Assembly (NCBI RefSeq): GCF_003670115.1
Contig: NZ_QQTY01000001.1
Location: 868,001 to 932,000 of the forward strand
Reading direction: 5' to 3'
Origin: Natronorubrum halophilum
GTDB lineage: Archaea; Halobacteriota; Halobacteria; Halobacteriales; Natrialbaceae
Length of the DNA stretch: 64,000 nt
This document shows positions 1 to 9,253 of the stretch, in pieces; within the stretch, counting starts at the first letter, position 1; each line of letters opens with the position of its first letter. Made by a program: the position numbers and the translations under genes. The notes beneath the pieces are model-generated. The model saw nothing but the letters and a program-made list of their open reading frames with translations. It was not told the origin of the DNA and did not search any database.

Positions 1-143
1 CGCCACCACCGGTCTCGAATCGTACGAATTGCATCACCTCGAAATTCCCGCCCTGTCTCATGAATCTTTCTCTCGTCCCCTGTTAACTGGAGCGGCCCGG
101 GGACAATCGTTTCGCCCGAGCGACTCGAGACGCGGTCGGTTCG

Positions 144-2369
144 TTAGTCCGATCCGTTCGGAGCCACGAGCGAGATAGGATGCTGTGGCTGGCGGGACAG
201 GAGCGCGTCCAGTTGCTCGAGACACGAGGTTCCGCTCGCGACGACCGTTCGATCGGCGGTATCGGACGTCTCGAACTGTTCTCCGAGCCGGTCGCCGACG
301 TCCATACTCAGCTCGTAGTACTCGATCTTGTACCCGAAGCTTCCCGCCATCCCGCAACACTCGACGTCGGACGTGACGACGTCGTACCCGAGCTGATCGA
401 GGACGGCCGTCGTGTACGCTTCGAGTTCGAGCGTCCGCTGCTGACAGTGGGAGTGGTACGCGATATCGGATCCGACGCCGCGGGCGGCGTCTCCACCGCG
501 AAGCGGCGTCGGATCGGTACCGTTCTCGAGCAGCCCGTAGACGTACTCGAACACCTCGTAGCTGCGATCGGCGAGCGACTCGTAGCGCGACCCCCCGAGG
601 AGCCGCTCGTACTCGCCGCGGAACATCGCGAGGTCGCTGGGCTCGATGACGACGACGTCGTAGCCCGCCTCGAGATAGGGCTCGAGGTCGGCGGACACCT
701 CGTGAGCGTGGCCTTCCGCGGTGGCGATCATCCCCTGTGAGAGGGGGGCCCGGCCCGAGGAGGCGACCTCGGGGACCTCGACCGCGACGCCCAGCGCCTC
801 GAGCGTGCGGACGGTCGCCTTTCCTCGGTCGGTTCGAACGTGATTCGTGTAGAGGTCGGGGTAGACGACGGCGTGGTACTCGGCGTCGACGGGACGGGGA
901 ACGTCCCGGTTTCGGAACCACTCGACGAACGTCTCGCGCTCGAACGTCGGCAACTCGCGCCGGCGGTCGATCCCGAGAACGCGTTCCATGAGGAGCCGCG
1001 AAGGCGGCGTGTTCGCCATCCAGTTCGAGACCGGCGCGGTCGCGGAGCCGAGTTTCGCGAGCGTCGCGAAGTTCCCGAAGAAGCGCTTCTGGAGGTCGAG
1101 TCCCGCGGGTTCTTCGTCCGGTGTGAGCCCCTCGACGAGGAAGTCGAGTTGTCCCTCGTCAGCCCCGCGATTGCGCCGATTCCGGACGACCGTGTTGATC
1201 CACGGGATGTCGATCTTGACGGGACACTGGTTGACGCAGCGCGAGCAGCCGGTACAGAGGTCGTTGAACTCGTCGGCCGACTCCTGGCCGTGGACGCCGG
1301 CCTCCCACCCGGTCGCGATGCCGCCCGAGTACGTCTCGCCGCCGAAGACGTGGCCGCCGACGGACTGGAAGTTCGCACAGGAGTTGGCACAGGCCGAACA
1401 CCGGATGCAGTACAGCGTCTCTCGAAGCTGATCGTCGTCTCGCATGGCCATGCGGCCGTTGTCGAGCAGGACGAGGTGGAACTCCCGATCGTTCGGGTCG
1501 TCGGCGATCGGCTCGTCGTCGTCGAAGTCGACCGGCGGCGTCGAGACCGGCGGCGAAAAGAGGGAGACGTAGGAGGTGATGTCCTGACCGGTGCCCGAGC
1601 GCGCGATCAGTTCGACGAACGGCTGGAGGTCCTCGAAGGTCGGGATAATCTTCTCGACGCCCGCGACCGCGACGTGCGTGTCGGGCACGGCGACCGTCTT
1701 GCGGGCGTTACCCTCGCTCGTCACCAGCGCGATGGTTCCCGTGTCCGCCGTCACGAAGTTCGCGCCGGTCACGCCCATGTCCGCCTCCTCGATCCGCTCC
1801 CCGAGGTACTCTCGAGCGAATTCGGTCAGCTCCTGGGCCGTCTCGAGGGGTTCTTCCGGCTCGAACCGTTCGTTGAACAGGGTGGCGATCTCCTCGCGCG
1901 ACTGGTGGATCGCCGGCGCGACGAGGTGGCTCGGTGCCTCGTCGGCCACCTGCAGGACGAATTCGCCGAGGTCGGTCTCCCAGACGGCACAGCCCTCGGC
2001 TTCGAGGTGCTCGTTGAGATCGATCTCCTCGGTCGTCATCGACTTGGACTTGACGACGGTCTCGGCCGCCCGCTCGCGGGCGAGTTCGCGGACGTACCGG
2101 TTGGCGTCGGCGGCGTCGTTGGCGACGTAGACGGTTCCCCCGTTCGCCTCGACCGTCTCGCGAACCGCCTCGATCAGTTCGGGGAGGCGTTCGATCGCGT
2201 CTTCCTTGATCGCGCGCGCTCGATCCTTGTACGCGTCGTAGTCCTCGAGTCGGGCGACGGACTCGTAGCGCCCGTCGTTGAACCCCAGGGCGTTGCGCTC
2301 GACGCTGTCCCCCTCCGTCGCCATGACGTGCCGGATTCGGTCGGCCTTCTGGGATCGCTTACTCGCCAT
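144..2369 (-). CDS. LUD-domain iron-sulfur protein (fused LutB/LutA-like lactate oxidation subunit)
   Basis: Predicted electron-transfer and catalytic part of a LutABC-type lactate dehydrogenase. From the ATG at 2369 (741 aa), residues 60-260 form a LUD domain with the conserved TGANF and TADTGT segments. Two ferredoxin-type clusters follow (Cys 321/324/327/331 and 372/375/378/382). The C-terminal third is a LutA-like cysteine-rich domain with a SHCQQR segment and an ECCG motif. In Bacillus, LutA and LutB are separate proteins; here they are one chain. I chose the 2369 start because its ATGGCGAGTAA overlaps the stop of the upstream lutC-like gene, implying translational coupling. The in-frame extension towards 2501 lies inside that gene. 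The LUD assignment is firm; lactate as substrate is inferred. Confidence 0.88.
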   Translation of the reverse strand: MASKRSQKADRIRHVMATEGDSVERNALGFNDGRYESVARLEDYDAYKDRARAIKEDAIERLPELIEAVRETVEANGGTVYVANDAADANRYVRELARERAAETVVKSKSMTTEEIDLNEHLEAEGCAVWETDLGEFVLQVADEAPSHLVAPAIHQSREEIATLFNERFEPEEPLETAQELTEFAREYLGERIEEADMGVTGANFVTADTGTIALVTSEGNARKTVAVPDTHVAVAGVEKIIPTFEDLQPFVELIARSGTGQDITSYVSLFSPPVSTPPVDFDDDEPIADDPNDREFHLVLLDNGRMAMRDDDQLRETLYCIRCSACANSCANFQSVGGHVFGGETYSGGIATGWEAGVHGQESADEFNDLCTGCSRCVNQCPVKIDIPWINTVVRNRRNRGADEGQLDFLVEGLTPDEEPAGLDLQKRFFGNFATLAKLGSATAPVSNWMANTPPSRLLMERVLGIDRRRELPTFERETFVEWFRNRDVPRPVDAEYHAVVYPDLYTNHVRTDRGKATVRTLEALGVAVEVPEVASSGRAPLSQGMIATAEGHAHEVSADLEPYLEAGYDVVVIEPSDLAMFRGEYERLLGGSRYESLADRSYEVFEYVYGLLENGTDPTPLRGGDAARGVGSDIAYHSHCQQRTLELEAYTTAVLDQLGYDVVTSDVECCGMAGSFGYKIEYYELSMDVGDRLGEQFETSDTADRTVVASGTSCLEQLDALLSRQPQHPISLVAPNGSD

Positions 2370-2871
2370 TGTCTTCCAGAACAATCGCGTGCGTCTCTCG
2401 CGGCCCGTGAACGCCGTAGACGAGTGCGCCCATGTCGGCGGTCGCGCTCGGGCCAGTAGCGAGCACGGCGTCGTCGCGTCCGTCGCGGAACCGGTCGCCA
2501 AGCCGTTCGAACGCCGCGGCCATGTCGGGGACGAGGTCCCGCTCGCGAACGACGATCACGTGGCGGTCGGGAAAGAGGCCGGCGAGTTCGGCACCGGCCG
2601 GCGTCGACTCGAGGACGACCGAGCCGTAGTCGGCGACGCCGAGCGCGGCGGCCGTCACGCCGCAGGTCGCCTCGCGAAGCTGATCCGGCGTCGGCTCGAG
2701 GGTAACGTCGGTTCCCTCGAGGGTGACCTCCTCGAAGGGGAGCGACGCGCCGACGGCGGGGTGGTCGATGACGCCGGCGAGCGTTTCTTGGAACGCCGCC
2801 GGTGTCGTCCGGGTGACGTCCGTCCGGACGGTTTCGAGGTTCGTTTCGAACGTGTCTAGCTGTGTCGCCAT
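2359..2871 (-). CDS. LUD-domain protein (LutC-like)
   Basis: A 170-aa single-domain LUD protein, the usual partner of LutB in L-lactate oxidation. The central segment carries the family pattern of a Glu-Gly-Thr-Asp loop, a T-A-A-L-G-V-A-D-Y-G strand and a C-terminal GP-S-T-A-D-M-G motif typical of LutC/YkgG proteins. Its stop codon overlaps the start of the LutB/A-like gene by 11 bp. The closest upstream gene on the same strand is the GH28-like enzyme, 189 bp away, so it may be read with the sugar operon or from its own promoter. I saw no clear TATA box. Confidence 0.85.
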   Translation of the reverse strand: MATQLDTFETNLETVRTDVTRTTPAAFQETLAGVIDHPAVGASLPFEEVTLEGTDVTLEPTPDQLREATCGVTAAALGVADYGSVVLESTPAGAELAGLFPDRHVIVVRERDLVPDMAAAFERLGDRFRDGRDDAVLATGPSATADMGALVYGVHGPRETHAIVLEDNGE

Positions 2872-3060
2872 TCTTGTACGTGACTAACGGATGCCACGGA
2901 TTTGGGTCTTGTCATTGACCAGCACGTCCGCGCGAAGGTGTGGGTGTGCCGTGGACGCGAACCCCGTCGTCTCGCGGCGGACCTCCTTCCGCCGAACTGA
3001 ACGGGTCCGAACCGGGCATACCGATTTCGGTCGTCGGAGGAAGGTGAGTAGAAATCGCCG

Positions 3061-4752
3061 TCACAGCGGCGGCACGTTACCGACCGTCGAATGCTCGCTG
3101 TCGCCCTCGATCGGAATCGTCGCGTCGGTGAGGTCGTTGGTCGCGAATAGCCGGTCGTCGGCACTGCCGCTCGTCGAGAGGAAGCGTTCGGTTCCGGGTG
3201 CCGCCCGACAGTTTCGGATCGTACTCCTCGTCGTCCCCTCGAGGACGATGGCCGCCGGGCCCGCCGCGTCGGCCTCGTCTCCGTTCGTCTCGTCGCCGTC
3301 GCCGGACTCGGGCGAACCCAACTGCGCCTGTCGACCGGTAACCCCGTCGATCACCAGTTCGTCCACATCGACACAGCGAACGCCGTGTGCGAAGTACGCG
3401 GGCACGTCGTCCGCCCACTCGAGGGTTACATCGCACAGTTCGACGTCGGTGACGCGCTCGAAGTGGATCCCCGAAATCGCGTCCTCGTAGATCGGAGCCA
3501 TCACAGCGGTCGGTTGCAGGTCGACGTTTCCGCCGACGGCGGCGGCGTGACGGCTCCCGTCGATGGACAGCGAGATCGAGTCGAGACGGATTCGTTCGAG
3601 GGTCGAATCGGCGTGACCGTAGACGAGCGCTCCGTTCTCCGCGTCGGCGGCGATATTCGTGAATCGGATGTTTCTGACCGCGCCGAGGTCGGTGTCCTCG
3701 TCGCGCGGGACCGAGGTGACGTAGATCGGTTCGGCTTTCCCCCACCACGGCCCGGGACGGAGGTGCGTCGCGACGGTGATGTTCGAAAACAGGACGTTCT
3801 CGATCGTGCCGCCGTCGCGGTGTTGGATCCCCAGCCCCCGATTCGAGCCGTGGACGACGCAGTTGTCGAACGTGCAGTGGCGAATATCGCCGCTCGTCTC
3901 GGAGCCGAACTTGATCGCACACGCGCTCGAGGCGAGCGTGCAGTTGGTGACGGTCACGCGCTCGCAGTCCCGTTCGCGGTCGGCGTGGGAAACGAGGGTG
4001 ATCGCGTCGTCGCAGGACTCGATCGCGCAGTCCGCGATGCGGACGTTCCGGGAGTTGCCGATCGCGATGCCGTCGCAGTTCGGGATCCGCATGTGGTTGC
4101 GGATCGTCACGCCGCGCACGTCGACGTCCGCGCAGTCGTCGAAGCTGAGCGTCCAAGCGGGCATGTCCCGCAGCGTCACGTCCCGGATCGAGACGCCCTC
4201 GCAGTCGACGAAGTGGAGCATCGGTCCCGGTCGAAACGACGGCTTCGCCACCGGCCACTCGTCGAGCGTTCCCGATCGCTCGAGGTAGGCATCGCCCTGT
4301 CTGGCGCGGTGCGGCGCGTTCGAAACGAGCGGGTGGCCGTCGCTCTCGCCCGAGTGCTGGCGAATCGGCTCGTCCATGTCCATGATCTCGGTTCCGCGTC
4401 CGTCGATCGTCCCGTCGCCGACGATGGCACCGTTCTCGACGCCCTCCGCGAGTACGAACGGCCGCTCGCCGTCGGGACCGACGTGGCGGTCGACGTACGC
4501 CGACTTCGACTCGGCGGGGAGCAGCCGCGATCCCGCCTCGAGACGGAGCGTCACGTCGCTACGGAGTTGGACGGTCCCGAGGACGTACTCGCCGCTCGAG
4601 ACGGTAACGGTACCGCCGCCGCCGTCGTGGCAGGCGTCGATCGCGCGCTGAAACCGTTCGGTTGCGAGGTCGTCCGCCGACCCCACTTTTCGATTCGATT
4701 CGGCGGCCGGTTCGATCCGAAACGACGCAGTCGGCTCTGTACGCTCGGTCAT
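3061..4752 (-). CDS. glycoside hydrolase family 28-like protein (pectin-lyase fold)
   Basis: A 563-aa right-handed beta-helix protein of the polygalacturonase/rhamnogalacturonase type. The N-terminus (residues 25-80) has the typical segment in which a generated repeat 'GGGTVTVSSGEYVLGTV' leads into the helix. Catalytic-type acids are visible as NCDGI (225-229) and CDDAI (247-251), matching the NTDG and DD motifs of GH28. The region where GH28 has GHG reads SSACAIKFGSE, so the usual His is absent, and the RIK motif is weak (RGLGIQ). No signal peptide is seen, which suggests it acts in the cytoplasm on imported oligosaccharides. It lies after the sugar ABC genes and the esterase-like hydrolase on the same strand. 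Confidence 0.78.
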   Translation of the reverse strand: MTERTEPTASFRIEPAAESNRKVGSADDLATERFQRAIDACHDGGGGTVTVSSGEYVLGTVQLRSDVTLRLEAGSRLLPAESKSAYVDRHVGPDGERPFVLAEGVENGAIVGDGTIDGRGTEIMDMDEPIRQHSGESDGHPLVSNAPHRARQGDAYLERSGTLDEWPVAKPSFRPGPMLHFVDCEGVSIRDVTLRDMPAWTLSFDDCADVDVRGVTIRNHMRIPNCDGIAIGNSRNVRIADCAIESCDDAITLVSHADRERDCERVTVTNCTLASSACAIKFGSETSGDIRHCTFDNCVVHGSNRGLGIQHRDGGTIENVLFSNITVATHLRPGPWWGKAEPIYVTSVPRDEDTDLGAVRNIRFTNIAADAENGALVYGHADSTLERIRLDSISLSIDGSRHAAAVGGNVDLQPTAVMAPIYEDAISGIHFERVTDVELCDVTLEWADDVPAYFAHGVRCVDVDELVIDGVTGRQAQLGSPESGDGDETNGDEADAAGPAAIVLEGTTRSTIRNCRAAPGTERFLSTSGSADDRLFATNDLTDATIPIEGDSEHSTVGNVPPL

Positions 4753-4861
4753 CTCGTCCGGTTCATCGCGCCGAACGGTATAAATACCTCCGCTCGCTCG
4801 AGACGGGGTGGAACGACCGATACGGACGCTTCTCCGGACGGTTTCCGAACGACAGCACGCG

Positions 4862-5797
4862 TTAGCGACCGAGCCAACGGTCTACCCAGTCGTAGGCGCT
4901 CGACCGGACATCGGCGGGGAACTCGTGGCCCCCGTCGAAAAACAGCGTCTCGAACCGCTCCGGAGCGCCGGCTTCGGCGTAGGCCGCGGACACGTCGCCG
5001 GCGAGGGCGCGGACGGACTCGGGTGGAAAGATGTCGTCCTCGGTGCCGTGGGTTACCAACAGCGGCGTCGGGGCGACGTCGGCTAGTACGTCCGCCGCGT
5101 CGCCGACGGTCAGCAGTCCGGGGACGTACAGCGCGAAATTGTGGGTGATCCGCTCGCGCTGGACGGCGGCGAGTTGCGCCGTGCCGCTGGAGACGACCGC
5201 GGCGGCGACGCGGTCGTCGAACCACGACAGCCACGCGGCCTCCTGGCCGCCCAGCGAATGACCGACGACGCCCAACGCATCGGGATCGGTCAGGTCGTGA
5301 CCCTCGAGGACGTCGAGCGCGACGACGAGATCCGAGAGGTACTTCGCCTGCAGGGAGGAGCCACGCAGCAGGTAGTCCATCGCGACGAATTTCTCGTAAT
5401 CGGCACCCGTCGGAGCCGCGCCGGTCGCGCGCTCGCGCTCGGACGGGCATCGGTCCTCGAAGCAGAGCAGATCCGGACAGCAGACGACGTGACCGCGCCG
5501 GCAGAGTTCGACGCCGTAGTGGTACGACTCCGTGTCGCTCAGACCGGACGGATCGGACTTGCCGACGCCGAACTCGCCCGCGTGCGGATGAACGGCGAGG
5601 ATCCCGGGACGGTCGCCGTCGACGTCGTCGGGAACGAGCAGATACGCCCGAACTCGCTCCCCCGGTTCGACGTCGTACTCCAGAAGTCGACGTTCGAACC
5701 CGTCGGCAGCCGTAACCGAAACGGTCTCGACGGCCGGGTCGGGACGGTCGGGAATCGTCCCGAGACAATCGATAACCGCGTCGCGAGTGGTGTCCAT
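4862..5797 (-). CDS. alpha/beta-hydrolase (esterase/dienelactone-hydrolase-like)
   Basis: A 311-aa cytoplasmic hydrolase. The nucleophile elbow is GHSLGG with Ser181; an acid is likely in THGTEDDIFPPE and the His in DGGHEFP. That is a complete Ser-Asp-His set in the order of the dienelactone hydrolase/acetyl-xylan-esterase group. It lies between the ABC transporter genes and the GH28-like gene, all on one strand, so removing acetyl or methyl esters from imported pectic oligomers is a reasonable guess. A lactonase role is also possible given the dehydratase nearby. The ATG at 5797 is used; no better start is visible. Confidence 0.8.
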   Translation of the reverse strand: MDTTRDAVIDCLGTIPDRPDPAVETVSVTAADGFERRLLEYDVEPGERVRAYLLVPDDVDGDRPGILAVHPHAGEFGVGKSDPSGLSDTESYHYGVELCRRGHVVCCPDLLCFEDRCPSERERATGAAPTGADYEKFVAMDYLLRGSSLQAKYLSDLVVALDVLEGHDLTDPDALGVVGHSLGGQEAAWLSWFDDRVAAAVVSSGTAQLAAVQRERITHNFALYVPGLLTVGDAADVLADVAPTPLLVTHGTEDDIFPPESVRALAGDVSAAYAEAGAPERFETLFFDGGHEFPADVRSSAYDWVDRWLGR

Positions 5798-5924
5798 ACC
5801 GGCGCAATGAACGGGGGACCCTTAAGTTTCTCCGGTGGCCCTTCCCCTCCGCTGATCGTCTCACGAGGGGAACTTCTCTGCACGCCGAGCGAATAACCGG
5901 GTCGAAATCGGAACGGAGTGTCGT

Positions 5925-6101
5925 CTATAGGTACTCTTCGGGATCGGGACGGTCGTCCAGTTCGTCGTCGCGTAGGTACGCTCGGACGGCCGGAACGAAC
6001 TGGTACCGCAGGTCGAAGTAGAACGAGACGAGCCCGTAGATCCAGAAGAAAAACAACACGACTGCGGAGACGATGAACAGCGCGCCCGCAGTCGTTACCA
6101 T
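5925..6101 (-). CDS. 58-aa single-span membrane protein in the sugar ABC operon
   Basis: Small gene read directly from the sequence: ATG at 6101, TAG at 5925. After a short N-terminus (MVTTAGALF) it has one hydrophobic segment (residues 6-29, rich in V, L, F and W), then an aromatic juxtamembrane stretch (FYFDLRYQF) and a strongly acidic tail ending DPEEYL. It starts 8 nt below the end of the ABC ATPase gene with no room for another promoter, so it should be co-transcribed. No function is known to me. The position and single membrane span suggest an accessory subunit of the importer. Confidence 0.75.
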   Translation of the reverse strand: MVTTAGALFIVSAVVLFFFWIYGLVSFYFDLRYQFVPAVRAYLRDDELDDRPDPEEYL

Positions 6102-6108
6102 CGTTCAC

Positions 6109-7290
6109 TCACCCCTGTATCTCTTCTTCGGACGAACCGACTGTGGCACCGGCGGTCGCCGGGTCGACGAGGCTGTGCGTGACCGCATCGCCCGTCGCGC
6201 CGTCGAAAACGTGGATGTTCTCCCGGTCGAAGACGACTTTGACCGACTCGTCCTCGCTAATCGCGGTTCCGGGATCGATGCTCACGAGCAACTGCTCGGC
6301 TCCGTCGCCCATGACCGACTCGCTCTCCGACCGTGTACCGTGTGGCTGCAGGTAGGCGTACGTCTGATCGCCCACCGGCTCGAGCACGTCGACGACGGCC
6401 TCGAACGACCGGCTCGGGTTCGCCGGATCGTCCTCGCTCGAGACGAGGTAGGCGTCCTCGGGCCTGATGCCGACGGTCACGTTCTCGCCGTCGTATTCGG
6501 AACCGAGCGCCTGTTCGATCTGGAAGTGCGTGAGGTCGATCACGCCGCCGGCGACGGTTCCGTCGAACAGGTTCATCGACGGACTGCCGATGAAGCTCGC
6601 GACGAATCGGTTTGCCGGTCGGTTGTAGCACTCGAGCGGCGGTGCACACTGCTGAAGGGTGCCCTGATTGATGATCGCGATGTGGTCCGCCATCGTCATC
6701 GCTTCCTCCTGGTCGTGGGTCACGTAGACGGTCGTGATACCCAGTTCCTTCTGGAGGCGCTGGATCTCGGTGCGCATGTGAACGCGCAGTTTCGCGTCGA
6801 GGTTGGCCAGGGGCTCGTCCATCAGGAACACTTCCGGCTCGCGGACGATCGCGCGGGCGATCCCGACGCGCTGTTGCTGTCCGCCGGAGAGTTCGTCGGG
6901 GTTGCGATCGAGCATTCCCTCGAGTTGGACGATCTTCGCGGCCTGTTCGACGCGCCTGTCGATCTCGTCTTTGTCGAAGTCCCGAAGGCGCAGCCCGAAG
7001 CTGATGTTGTCGTAGACATCCATGTGGGGGAACAGCGCGATGTTCTGGAAGACCATCGCGATGTCCCTGTCCTTCGGCGGTTCGTTCGTGACGTCCGCAC
7101 CGGCGATCTCGATCGTTCCGTCGGAGGGCAGCGTCAGCCCCGAAATCATCTCGAGCGTCGTCGACTTCCCACAGCCCGATGGGCCGACGAGACAGAGGAA
7201 CTCGCCGTCCTCGATCTCGAGGTTCATCTCGTCGACCGCGATTATGTCTTCGTACCGTTTGGTTGCGTCACGAAGGGTAACATTCCCCAT
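6109..7290 (-). CDS. carbohydrate ABC transporter ATP-binding protein (CUT1, MalK/UgpC type)
   Basis: A 393-aa ATPase that energises sugar import. Walker A GPSGCGKST is at 36-44, the Q-loop FQN near 81, signature LSGGQ at 134-138, Walker B VFLMDEP at 154-160 and the H-loop His at 192. The C-terminal 150 residues form the MalK-type regulatory (TOBE/OB) domain with the GIRPED motif. It begins 6 bp after the end of the MalG-like permease, so the genes form an operon. In this family one ATPase can serve several importers. The substrate cannot be read from this subunit. Confidence 0.95.
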   Translation of the reverse strand: MGNVTLRDATKRYEDIIAVDEMNLEIEDGEFLCLVGPSGCGKSTTLEMISGLTLPSDGTIEIAGADVTNEPPKDRDIAMVFQNIALFPHMDVYDNISFGLRLRDFDKDEIDRRVEQAAKIVQLEGMLDRNPDELSGGQQQRVGIARAIVREPEVFLMDEPLANLDAKLRVHMRTEIQRLQKELGITTVYVTHDQEEAMTMADHIAIINQGTLQQCAPPLECYNRPANRFVASFIGSPSMNLFDGTVAGGVIDLTHFQIEQALGSEYDGENVTVGIRPEDAYLVSSEDDPANPSRSFEAVVDVLEPVGDQTYAYLQPHGTRSESESVMGDGAEQLLVSIDPGTAISEDESVKVVFDRENIHVFDGATGDAVTHSLVDPATAGATVGSSEEEIQG

Positions 7291-7296
7291 AAGTTA

Positions 7297-8226
7297 TCAC
7301 TCCTTTAGTCCCCCGGACGTTAAGCCCTTTACGATGTGTTTCTGTGCGACGATGACGAGGAGCGCGACCGGGAGGATGCCGATAAGGCTCGCTGCCGCCA
7401 TCATGTTCCACAGTTCGGTGTGCTGTTCCTGGAAGTTGAGGATGCCGTACACCAGCACGGCCCAGTTGCCCGGCTGACCGTCGGTCATCATGAACGAGAA
7501 GAAGAACTCCCGGTAGACGCCGATGAAGACGATGATCGCCGCCGTCGCGACGCCGGGCGCGGAGAGCGGGATGATGACCCGAAACAGCGCGCCCAGGCGC
7601 GTGGTGCCTTCGACGCGGGCCGCATCCTCGAGCCCGTCGGGGATCTGACTGTAGAAGGTCGTGAGGATGAAGATGGTGATCGGAAGGCTGAGCATAGTGA
7701 AGGGGAAGACCATCGCCCACGGCGTGTTGTAGAAGTCCGGCGTCATGAACGGACCGAACGTGAGCGTCCCCGTCAGCATCTCGAACAGCGGAATCAGGTA
7801 GGTGATCCCGGGGAAGTACGAGACGATGAGCAAGAGGAGCATCAGCGGCCCCTTGCCCCGGAACTCGACGCGACCGAACGCGTAGCCCGCGAGACTACCG
7901 ATCACGAGACAGATGACGACGGTGATCGCGGCGATCACGATGCTGTTGAAGATGTAGAGGTGTAGCGGGTACTCCTGTAGGACCGTGAGGAACACCGAGG
8001 TGTTGAACCCCTCGGGCACGATACCCATGTCCCGAAGCGTTCCCTCCGGCGTCAATGCGAGGATGAACAGCCAGTAGAACGGAAACAGCGTGATCGTGAT
8101 GAAACCGACGAGTCCGACGTAGAACAGGAGTCGGTACGAGTCGGTTGCGTTGTGGACGAGGAAGTCGACGATGCGTCCGGCGACGCCTCTCTTTTCCGTC
8201 GTATCGGCTGCGACTGGATTACTCAT
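7297..8226 (-). CDS. carbohydrate ABC transporter permease (MalG type)
   Basis: A 309-aa inner permease with about six membrane spans. The cytoplasmic EAA loop is visible as DGLEDAARVEGTTRLGALFR, the site that contacts the ATPase. Residues 30-60 form the first span after a charged N-terminus. The ATG at 8226 overlaps the stop of the MalF-like gene by 4 bp (ATGA), so the two permeases are translationally coupled. It forms a heterodimer with the next gene in the CUT1 arrangement. Confidence 0.95.
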   Translation of the reverse strand: MSNPVAADTTEKRGVAGRIVDFLVHNATDSYRLLFYVGLVGFITITLFPFYWLFILALTPEGTLRDMGIVPEGFNTSVFLTVLQEYPLHLYIFNSIVIAAITVVICLVIGSLAGYAFGRVEFRGKGPLMLLLLIVSYFPGITYLIPLFEMLTGTLTFGPFMTPDFYNTPWAMVFPFTMLSLPITIFILTTFYSQIPDGLEDAARVEGTTRLGALFRVIIPLSAPGVATAAIIVFIGVYREFFFSFMMTDGQPGNWAVLVYGILNFQEQHTELWNMMAAASLIGILPVALLVIVAQKHIVKGLTSGGLKE

Positions 8227-9176
8227 TCTCCCACCTCATCTCTGAACTGGACGAGGTAGACCATGACGATCCCCCCGATAATCACCGCGGTGATGAACGC
8301 GATCGCGGACGCCGTCGCCCACCGCTGCAGGCGGAACGTATCGACCACGAGGCACGTCAACGTCGGGACCGTGTTACAGCCCGCCGACGCCTCGACGATG
8401 CCGTAGATCTTCATCGAACTGATCGTGTAGAAGATCATGCCGATGAGCACGACGGGCTTGATCAGCGGCAACGTGATGAGACGGAACTGTTGCCACTTCG
8501 ACGCCCCGGCGACTTTCGCCACGTCGTAGAGGCTCTGATCGATGCTCGCGAGCCCCGCCATGATGATCAAGGCGATGAACGGAATCTTTCGCCAGACGTC
8601 GACGAGGATGACCATCACCATCGAGTCCCGGCTGCTCACCAGCGGATTCTGCGATAGCAGCCCGAGGTCGTGCAGGGGGTCGACCAGGAAGCTGATCGAC
8701 GGCTGGAACAGCAAGTAGAACATCATCCCCTGGATGACGATCGGAACCGCCCATGGAAGGATGACGATCATCCGGGCGAACGACCGCCCGCGGAACTCCT
8801 TGTTCAGGATGAGCGCCATTCCGAGCCCGAATCCCGTTCCGATCGTCACGCTGATGAGCGTGATGAGCAGCGTGACCACCAGCGCGCTCGAGAGCGGATC
8901 GCTGAGCGAGAAGAACGGATTGTTCAGGACGATGTTTGTATCGCCGTTGAGGATCGAAACGTAGGTGTTGATCCCGTCGAACGCGCCGATCGGGTCCTCG
9001 CCGTACAGATCGTCGGTGTGGAGCGAAACCCAGAACGTCCGCGCGAGCGGATAGAACGCGAGGATCGAGAGGACGATGATCATCGGCGCGATCAGCAGAT
9101 AGCCGTACCTGTCCTCGTCTAACCGTTCGATCCGGTACAGTACGGGCGAGACTGCCCGTTGTATTGCCTCTTTCAT
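8223..9176 (-). CDS. carbohydrate ABC transporter permease (MalF type)
   Basis: A 317-aa permease with about six spans. The EAA loop reads DVAKVAGASKWQQFRLITLP (about residues 218-237). The N-terminal segment before the first span is short (about 25 residues), unlike the extended MalF of enterobacteria. It is the first permease after the binding-protein gene (78 bp gap) and overlaps the MalG-type gene by 4 bp. Confidence 0.95.
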   Translation of the reverse strand: MKEAIQRAVSPVLYRIERLDEDRYGYLLIAPMIIVLSILAFYPLARTFWVSLHTDDLYGEDPIGAFDGINTYVSILNGDTNIVLNNPFFSLSDPLSSALVVTLLITLISVTIGTGFGLGMALILNKEFRGRSFARMIVILPWAVPIVIQGMMFYLLFQPSISFLVDPLHDLGLLSQNPLVSSRDSMVMVILVDVWRKIPFIALIIMAGLASIDQSLYDVAKVAGASKWQQFRLITLPLIKPVVLIGMIFYTISSMKIYGIVEASAGCNTVPTLTCLVVDTFRLQRWATASAIAFITAVIIGGIVMVYLVQFRDEVGE

Positions 9177-9253
9177 TATGGTGCTCTCTATTTTCGGATT
9201 ATATAGTAGTTCGTGTCTCGAGCGGAGGCGCGGTGTCGACGGTCGCGATCACC

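Noticed and set aside
58-921. 287-aa arginine-rich frame overlapping the LutB/A gene
   Set aside because: It is the shadow of the real gene in another frame; haloarchaeal proteins are acidic, this one is extremely basic.
840-2459. 539-aa plus-strand frame opposite the LutB/A gene
   Set aside because: A long antisense frame is expected where GC3 is high. The opposite strand encodes clear LUD and Fe-S motifs.
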